Shown here in pieces: positions 38,892 to 41,232 of a stretch of 41,232 nt of DNA. The translations under genes were made by a program, and so were the position numbers. This DNA is from Leptospira sp. 96542 (GTDB taxonomy: Bacteria; Spirochaetota; Leptospiria; Leptospirales; Leptospiraceae): the NCBI GenBank assembly GCA_029310945.1, contig JARJFC010000037.1:1-41232 (forward strand), written 5' to 3'. Under the pieces are notes generated by a model. That model searched no databases. It had not been told where the DNA came from and saw only the letters and a list, made by a program, of their open reading frames with translations. Numbering within the stretch: the first letter of the stretch is position 1; each line of letters opens with the position of its first letter.

Positions 38892-41036
38892 ATGAATACA
38901 AAAAGAAATCCCTCGTTCCAGTGGGGTTTACAAATCCTTTGCTGTTTTTTGGTTTTGGCCTGTGCCGACAAAAAACCATCGCAGTCGCACTTGCTTGGAC
39001 TTTTGGGAGTTGCAGACTCCGAAAGACAAACCAGAACACCTGAAACTTTGGGGACTAGTGCCAATCTTTCCCTCGGTTCTTCCCCCTATTTAGTTGGCGC
39101 AGGGATCTATGATATCACAGGTCCTGCGGCTGAAGTGGGGATGATGGGTTTTGCCGAGTCTGACCAAAAAACAGAGGGGATTTATATGCGTCTTTGGTCG
39201 CGTGCCTATATCATTGGCGATGCATCCAAACGAGTCGTGTTTGTGAGTGCAGACTTGGGGATGGTATTTCAATCCATCAAACAGGCTGTGAGTAAAAAGA
39301 TAGCGCTGGATTCACAACTTTCACCTTACTATAATGAGGCGAATGTTTTGTTGTCTGCAACACATACACATAGTGGTCCTGGTGGTTATTCGCATTATTT
39401 TTTATATAATGCCACAACGATGGGGTTCATCAAAGAAAACTTTGATGTGATTGTGGATGGAATTTATCGTTCTATCAAACTTGCACACCAAAACTTAACT
39501 CCAGGCAGAATCTATATCAACCAAGGGGATTTGACCGATGCGAGTTTCCAAAGATCCCTTCCTGCTTATAATAAAAACCCTCAATCAGAACGAAATTTTT
39601 ATTCCTCTAATGTGGATACGAAAATGACAGTGCTCAAACTCGTTGCGGCCGATGGTCGGGAGCTGGGTATGATCAATTGGTTTGCCTTACACCCAACTAG
39701 CATCGGGCCAACAAATAAATTGATCGGCGGTGATCACAAAGGTCTATCATCTTACTGGTTTGAAAAATCAAAAAATACAAATTATTCGTCTAGTTCTGGT
39801 TTTGTGGCGGCTTTTGCACAGTCAAACGCTGGTGATGTGAGCCCTAACCTTTGGGGGCCTGCAGACGGGGTCAATGATTATGCACGTCAGAATATCATTG
39901 CTACGAGACAGTTCAACAAAGCTCAATCACTTTACAATTCGGCCACCAATCAATTATCAGGTTCTGTGGATTTTAAACACAGTTATGTAAATTTTTCAAA
40001 CCTCTATGTAAGTAGTGCGGGTACTACCACTTGCCCTGCTGGTATGGGTGCTTCGTTTTCTGCGGGTAGCGTGGAAGACAATGCAGTTTCTGTGGATTTT
40101 TTTGATGAGGGAACAACGGTGGATTCTTTGGATTGGAATTCCAATGCACAAGGTGCATTTTTATCCAGTTTCCTTGGTGGATTTGTTGGCATTGTTGCCC
40201 CAACTTCGACAACAGAGGCTTACAAACAATGCCATGCCGAAAAACCAGTATTACTTCCCACAGGAGTTGCAAGTTTTGATGGGAATCCTTGGACACCGCA
40301 AATCATTCCATTACAAATCATTAAGATTGGAAATTTAGCGATCCTTGGAACTCCTGCTGAAGTATCCACAATGGCTGGGCGAAGACTCAGAAACTTAGTG
40401 GAGTATGTTCTGGAAAATGATTACACAGTGGTTGCGGGTTTATCAAATTCGTACACTTCGTACATCACCACAAGAGAAGAATACTCCTCACAACAATATG
40501 AGGGAGCATCCACTCAGTTTGGTCCAAATACACTTCTTGGATACGAACAAGAATTTGGTAAATTGGCAAATGCTTTGAAAAATCAATCCTCTATTACTCC
40601 AGGGCCTACCCCTGCCGACCTCACAAACTTCCAAGCTACGTTCCAAACGGGTGTGGTATTTGATGACATCCCTTGGTTCAAAAGTTTTGGTGATGTTTTT
40701 ACCCAACCGAGCGGATCGTATAACAGCGGATCTACTGTAACTGCAGTTTTCTGGGGCGCTCACCCAAAAAACAATCTCCTTACAGGCAGCAGTTTTGTAG
40801 ATGTAGAACGTTTGAATGGGTCTACATGGTCGGTTGTAGCACGGGATTACGATCCATCCACCACCTACAAGTGGCAGAGAGATGGAATTGCCTATTCAAA
40901 AATCACCACAACTTGGAATACGACTTCCTTTCCTTCAGGCACCTATAGAATCCGCCACCGTGGCCATTGGAAATCGGGATGGACTGGTGCGATTTCTCCT
41001 TACCAAGGTGTTACCAACCAATTTGTTGTCCAATAA
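38892..41036 (+). CDS. Neutral ceramidase lipoprotein
   Basis: A 714-residue secreted lipoprotein (LVLAC, Cys24) that would split ceramide into a sphingoid base and a fatty acid. VGAGIYDITGPAAEVGMMGF is the family's start. ATHTHSGPGG (His158, His160) and FALHPTS (His267) carry zinc-ligand histidines. FAQSNAGDVSPN contains the nucleophile serine Ser317, matching the GDVSPN hexapeptide of Pseudomonas aeruginosa ceramidase. TTREEYSSQQYEGASTQFGP is the second metal-site segment. An Ig-like C-terminal domain covers about 590-714. ATG 38892 is chosen because CGGAGAAACAAT precedes it and a signal peptide starts there; the frame opens further upstream. It ends at a strong terminator and pairs with the divergent endoglycoceramidase. 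Confidence 0.9.
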   Translation: MNTKRNPSFQWGLQILCCFLVLACADKKPSQSHLLGLLGVADSERQTRTPETLGTSANLSLGSSPYLVGAGIYDITGPAAEVGMMGFAESDQKTEGIYMRLWSRAYIIGDASKRVVFVSADLGMVFQSIKQAVSKKIALDSQLSPYYNEANVLLSATHTHSGPGGYSHYFLYNATTMGFIKENFDVIVDGIYRSIKLAHQNLTPGRIYINQGDLTDASFQRSLPAYNKNPQSERNFYSSNVDTKMTVLKLVAADGRELGMINWFALHPTSIGPTNKLIGGDHKGLSSYWFEKSKNTNYSSSSGFVAAFAQSNAGDVSPNLWGPADGVNDYARQNIIATRQFNKAQSLYNSATNQLSGSVDFKHSYVNFSNLYVSSAGTTTCPAGMGASFSAGSVEDNAVSVDFFDEGTTVDSLDWNSNAQGAFLSSFLGGFVGIVAPTSTTEAYKQCHAEKPVLLPTGVASFDGNPWTPQIIPLQIIKIGNLAILGTPAEVSTMAGRRLRNLVEYVLENDYTVVAGLSNSYTSYITTREEYSSQQYEGASTQFGPNTLLGYEQEFGKLANALKNQSSITPGPTPADLTNFQATFQTGVVFDDIPWFKSFGDVFTQPSGSYNSGSTVTAVFWGAHPKNNLLTGSSFVDVERLNGSTWSVVARDYDPSTTYKWQRDGIAYSKITTTWNTTSFPSGTYRIRHRGHWKSGWTGAISPYQGVTNQFVVQ

Positions 41037-41049
41037 TCTGTGACAATAA

Positions 41050-41082
41050 CCTGACCCCAAGTTAGGGGGTCAGGCATTTTTC
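41050..41082 (+). terminator. Terminator of the ceramidase gene
   Basis: CCTGACCCC (41050-41058) pairs perfectly with GGGGTCAGG (41066-41074) around a seven-base loop, followed by CATTTTTCTT. It starts 14 bases after the stop codon. This is a strong intrinsic terminator, so the next gene at 41131 needs its own promoter. Confidence 0.85.
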
Positions 41083-41130
41083 TTAAGCTTCTTTGGTTGA
41101 CTTGTCTCCCTACCTTGGGAGCCTCGTACT

Positions 41131-41232
41131 ATGGATCGATTGTTGGATGCATCCCTTTCACCAGACCTCGCTTCCCGTCCGTTTAAGTTTACAAGCAAAC
41201 AAGGTCGCAATAGGCGTTCACAGCTACTCACG
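41131..41232 (+). CDS. Start of a probable TetR-family regulator (runs off the window)
   Basis: Thirty-four codons, open to the last base: MDRLLDASLSPDLASRPFKF then TSKQGRNRRSQLLT. GGGAG lies ten bases before the ATG. The segment QGRNRRSQLLT resembles the basic lead-in of TetR DNA-binding domains (R-x-x-I/L-L-x-A-A-x-x-L-F), but the helix-turn-helix itself is beyond the window. Position next to the ceramidase and the paired palindromes would fit a local regulator. The family call is tentative. Confidence 0.4.
   Translation, partial: MDRLLDASLSPDLASRPFKFTSKQGRNRRSQLLT

Noticed and set aside
1..41232. CRISPR arrays, insertion sequences, tRNA or rRNA genes.
   Set aside because: I saw no regularly spaced direct repeats, no transposase-like protein with flanking inverted repeats, and no tRNA or rRNA signature.

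Overview
The window looks like chromosomal DNA from a Leptospira-type spirochaete, most likely a saprophytic (environmental) lineage. The basis is the AT-rich base composition, many lipoproteins with relaxed spirochaetal lipoboxes (LANC, FANC, LVFNC, GLCGC), membrane receptors of the 7TMR-DISM class, a large SpoIIE phosphatase with a partner-switching module, and frequent GTG/TTG starts. This is inferred from gene content; no rRNA or tRNA gene is visible to confirm it.

Layout. Bases 1-3850 are eroded accessory DNA: a GC-rich hairpin segment, a broken nucleotidyltransferase with its small partner, three small unknown genes, a siderophore-interacting flavoprotein, a broken TetR regulator, and a scar made of fragments of two genes that are intact elsewhere in the window. 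Bases 3849-9300 hold a pentaheme cytochrome c, an SH3-domain lipoprotein, a TPR membrane protein and a single-RRM RNA-binding protein. Bases 9355-19677 hold two 7TMR-DISM receptors (one AraC-type, one histidine kinase), an M48 protease overlapping a DUF2339 membrane protein, and an FG-GAP lipoprotein operon. Bases 19728-20849 hold a DsbA-fold isomerase and a SnoaL-like protein.

The main discovery is at 20955-26273: a light-sensing locus. It encodes two photoactive yellow proteins (PYPs), each with the chromophore-binding cysteine; an aromatic ammonia lyase with the tyrosine-type His-Leu selectivity pair, which would make p-coumaric acid; and a short, degenerate acyl-CoA-ligase-like protein where a p-coumaroyl-CoA ligase is expected. 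It also contains a transmembrane methyl-accepting chemotaxis protein with no external sensor domain. PYP2 lies in a three-gene overlapping operon between two unknown proteins that share a homologous helical domain. The simplest model is blue-light control of motility: lyase and ligase load the PYPs, and the PYPs signal through the MCP or through the helical partner proteins. The PYP and lyase assignments are strong; the wiring is inference.

Bases 26469-31619 hold a DoxX protein, several lipoproteins, an M14 carboxypeptidase and a non-catalytic FGE-fold lipoprotein. Bases 31713-36478 form a tight four-gene operon: an unknown protein, a STAS anti-anti-sigma factor, an anti-sigma kinase and a SpoIIE/PP2C phosphatase receptor. 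Bases 36481-41036 carry a divergent pair of secreted lipoproteins, an endoglycoceramidase-like GH5 and a neutral ceramidase, which together could strip glycosphingolipids to sugar, sphingoid base and fatty acid. Their shared control region contains two near-identical palindromes. The first 34 codons of a TetR-like regulator run off the window end just downstream of the ceramidase.
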